This document shows positions 34,768 to 36,494 of a stretch of DNA of 36,494 bases, one piece after another. Each line of letters opens with the position of its first letter. Positions within the stretch are counted from its first letter, which is position 1. The translations under genes were made by a program, and so were the position numbers. The stretch covers positions 1 through 36,494 of the forward strand of contig QKIH01000013.1 in assembly GCA_003249645.1 (NCBI GenBank). Reading direction: 5' to 3'. This stretch comes from Desulfobulbaceae bacterium (GTDB taxonomy: Bacteria > Desulfobacterota > Desulfobulbia > Desulfobulbales > Desulfocapsaceae). The notes beneath the pieces were generated by a model. That model was not told the origin of the DNA. It saw only the letters and a program-made list of their open reading frames with translations, and ran no database searches.

Positions 34768-35754
34768 TTAATCTCTCCACTTAAGCAGTCTTTTTTCAAT
34801 CTTTTCAAAGAAATATGTGATAACTGTTACGACGATGCCGATAAAGACGATTCCAGCCACAACCCTCGGGTAGTCGGCAAAATCTGAAAAGTATTTCACA
34901 TACCAGCCGAGTCCCGATGAGGCACCGATCATCTCCGCCGCAGTCAGCAATATAAATGAGAAGACCAGACCAAGAGTGGCTCCGCTGATGATTGCAGGTA
35001 AAATCCCCGGCAGGATAATACGAAACAGCATTGTCCTTTCACTGACGTTCAATACCCGGGCCGAATCAATCAACCGTTTATCAACCGTAAAGGTACCGTT
35101 CAAGGTATTGATGAAAACAGGCCAGAATGCGCCGACAAAAATAATGAAGATGGAAGACATCATGAATGTCGGCAAAATTGCAATGGCATAAGGTATGTAT
35201 ACTGTCGGCGGAATCGGGCCGAGAATTTTCGTCATCGGGTTGACGGCGGCATAAAGCCGTCTGCGCCATCCGATAATCAGGGCAAGCGGGATAGCAATTA
35301 CCAGTGCTAGAATATATCCGGCACTAAGAATTTTGAGAGAACTGAACAGGCATTCCATAAAGACAGGCAGGTCTTCGATAAAGGTCATGACGACCTTGCC
35401 CGGAACCGGGAAAAGCAGGTTCTGAAGCAGATCAAGTTTTGAGGTTAAGATCTCCCAGACAAGAAGGAAGGCATATACCACACATGCAATATCGCCCGGA
35501 GCTTTTCTGGTGTCCTCGTCGTGTCTTTTCAATATGGTCTGAGCTGTATAGACAATCTGAATCAGAATGAGCAGACCGATCATATATGATTCATATTGAG
35601 CACCCTTTTCCAGCTTGCCCGGAATCAAGGTGATGATGACTGCCAAAATAAAAAAGATGTTTGTCACATTGAAAATGCTTTTCCAGTTTATTTGGCTGGA
35701 CGAATCAATGTCCACGTCTGAGACCATCTTGGCAGCTTCGCATTGACTTTCCAT
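34768..35754 (-). CDS. ABC transporter permease, NitT/TauT (SsuC) type
   Basis: This is a 328-residue inner-membrane permease of the nitrate/sulfonate/taurine class. The C-terminal 200 residues carry the BPD transport domain (SLKILSAGYILALVIAIPLALIIGW, with the ATPase-contacting segment SARVLNVSERTMLFRIILPGILP). The N-terminal 100 residues are an extra hydrophobic region with two to four helices, making it longer than the usual 250-270 aa. It works with the ATPase gene 12 nt upstream. No binding protein is in the window; it may lie beyond the right edge. The position suggests it imports the methylated substrate of the downstream methyltransferases, which is inference. Confidence 0.9.
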   Translation of the reverse strand: MESQCEAAKMVSDVDIDSSSQINWKSIFNVTNIFFILAVIITLIPGKLEKGAQYESYMIGLLILIQIVYTAQTILKRHDEDTRKAPGDIACVVYAFLLVWEILTSKLDLLQNLLFPVPGKVVMTFIEDLPVFMECLFSSLKILSAGYILALVIAIPLALIIGWRRRLYAAVNPMTKILGPIPPTVYIPYAIAILPTFMMSSIFIIFVGAFWPVFINTLNGTFTVDKRLIDSARVLNVSERTMLFRIILPGILPAIISGATLGLVFSFILLTAAEMIGASSGLGWYVKYFSDFADYPRVVAGIVFIGIVVTVITYFFEKIEKRLLKWRD

Positions 35755-35766
35755 TTTGATATTCTC

Positions 35767-36494
35767 CTATGCTGCTTCTTCTTCCATTAATTCTTCAAAC
35801 AGAGACTCGATCAACTGATGCTTCAGGTCATGGTAGCCTTCTGATTTTACAAGTTGAGCCCTGTTTCTCGGGCGGGGAAATTCAAGTTCAACTTCGTCTT
35901 TTATACCCTTGCCGATTGACAGCACAATAATCCGGTCGGAGAGAAGGATAGCCTCGTCTACATCATGGGTAACAAAGACCACTGTTTTCTTCTTTTCCCT
36001 GTTAAACCAGAGTTTCAGCAGCAAATCCTGCAGGGCCATGCGGTTTTTTGCATCGACTGCACTGAAAGGTTCATCCATCAGCAGGACGTCCGAGTCCATG
36101 GCAAAAGCTCTGGCAATGGCTACACGCTGCTGCATGCCTCCGGACAGCTGGTTTGGATATTTATTGCCTACATCACCCAAACCGACCAGTTCGAGATATT
36201 TGTCAGCAATTTTCTCCATCTCTTTTTTTGACAGGGCATGCTCCTGCTGTTCGAGGCCGAATATAATGTTGGTTCGGGCATCCATCCACGGGAACAGGGA
36301 ATAATGCTGGAAAACAACACAGCGTTCTTTTCCAGGTCCCCGGACAATTTTGTTATTGATGCGGATCTGACCTGCGGATGGAAAATTCAGGCCGGAGAGC
36401 AGGCTCAGCAGGGTGCTTTTTCCACAGCCGCTTGGGCCTATAATGGAGACAAACTCGCCTTCCTTAACGTTGAAACTCACGTTATTGATGACCG
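35767..36494 (-). CDS. ABC transporter ATPase, NitT/TauT (SsuB) type (5' partial)
   Basis: The frame is open to the window end, so the start is missing; the GTG at 36480 is internal, because residues VINN before it fit the family. It has Walker A GPSGCGKST, Q-loop VVFQHYSLFPW, signature LSGGMQQRVAIARAF, Walker B VLLMDEPFSA and H-loop THDVDEA, as in SsuB, TauB and NrtD. It drives the permease encoded next. It is the first visible gene of the operon that continues through the corrinoid protein and methyltransferases. Confidence 0.92.
   Translation of the reverse strand, partial: VINNVSFNVKEGEFVSIIGPSGCGKSTLLSLLSGLNFPSAGQIRINNKIVRGPGKERCVVFQHYSLFPWMDARTNIIFGLEQQEHALSKKEMEKIADKYLELVGLGDVGNKYPNQLSGGMQQRVAIARAFAMDSDVLLMDEPFSAVDAKNRMALQDLLLKLWFNREKKKTVVFVTHDVDEAILLSDRIIVLSIGKGIKDEVELEFPRPRNRAQLVKSEGYHDLKHQLIESLFEELMEEEAA

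Noticed and set aside
1..36494. Search for CRISPR arrays, tRNA or rRNA genes, integrases and transposases
   Set aside because: No regularly spaced repeats, cloverleaf-like sequence, rRNA segments or recombinase motifs were seen by eye; a covariance-model scan was not possible.

Overview
The window is about 36 kb of a Gram-negative bacterial chromosome: it has outer-membrane proteins, a lipoprotein outer-membrane channel and periplasmic binding proteins. The gene content points to an anaerobe of the Desulfobacterota type (former Deltaproteobacteria): a CCG-domain Fe-S oxidoreductase, corrinoid methyltransferases with a reductive activator, a long-form TAXI receptor and YibE/F. That placement is inference from content; no rRNA or taxonomic marker is present. 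No tRNA, rRNA, CRISPR array, insertion sequence or phage gene was seen.

Layout. (1) 1-2.55 kb: 3' part of a GlcF-like Fe-S protein, a perfect 19-bp inverted repeat, then a purine-type NCS2 permease with a strong terminator. (2) 2.55-3.76 kb: little coding capacity apart from one small minus-strand gene with a good ribosome binding site. (3) 3.7-10.7 kb: a xylose module. xylFGH (ABC importer) runs on the minus strand; a ROK-family regulator and xylA run divergently on the plus strand. The shared intergenic region holds a spaced inverted repeat that looks like the operator. No xylulokinase is in the window. (4) 10.7-18.4 kb: a BaeSR-like two-component system divergent from an outer-membrane factor, a MacA-like adaptor, a separate MacB-type ATPase and permease, and a secreted EF-hand protein. 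The divergent promoter carries 11-bp phased direct repeats. (5) 18.7-25 kb: a Cache-type chemoreceptor, a soluble PAS hybrid histidine kinase and an Omp85-type barrel without POTRA domains. (6) 25-28.2 kb: an lrp-ald alanine catabolism pair divergent from an orphan TAXI receptor. (7) 28.2-36.5 kb (minus strand, cut by the window end): a dense operon of a NitT/TauT-type ABC ATPase and permease, a corrinoid protein, three UroD/MtaA-type methyltransferases, a RACE-type corrinoid activator and a YibE/F membrane protein.

The last operon is the most interesting part. It has uptake, corrinoid carrier, activation and methyl transfer, but no recognisable MttB, MtaB or MtvB substrate methyltransferase. 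One of the UroD-like proteins may therefore do the substrate demethylation, or that enzyme lies outside the window. One of the three (29167-30063) is a shortened variant with altered spacing of its zinc ligands. The substrate cannot be read from the sequence.
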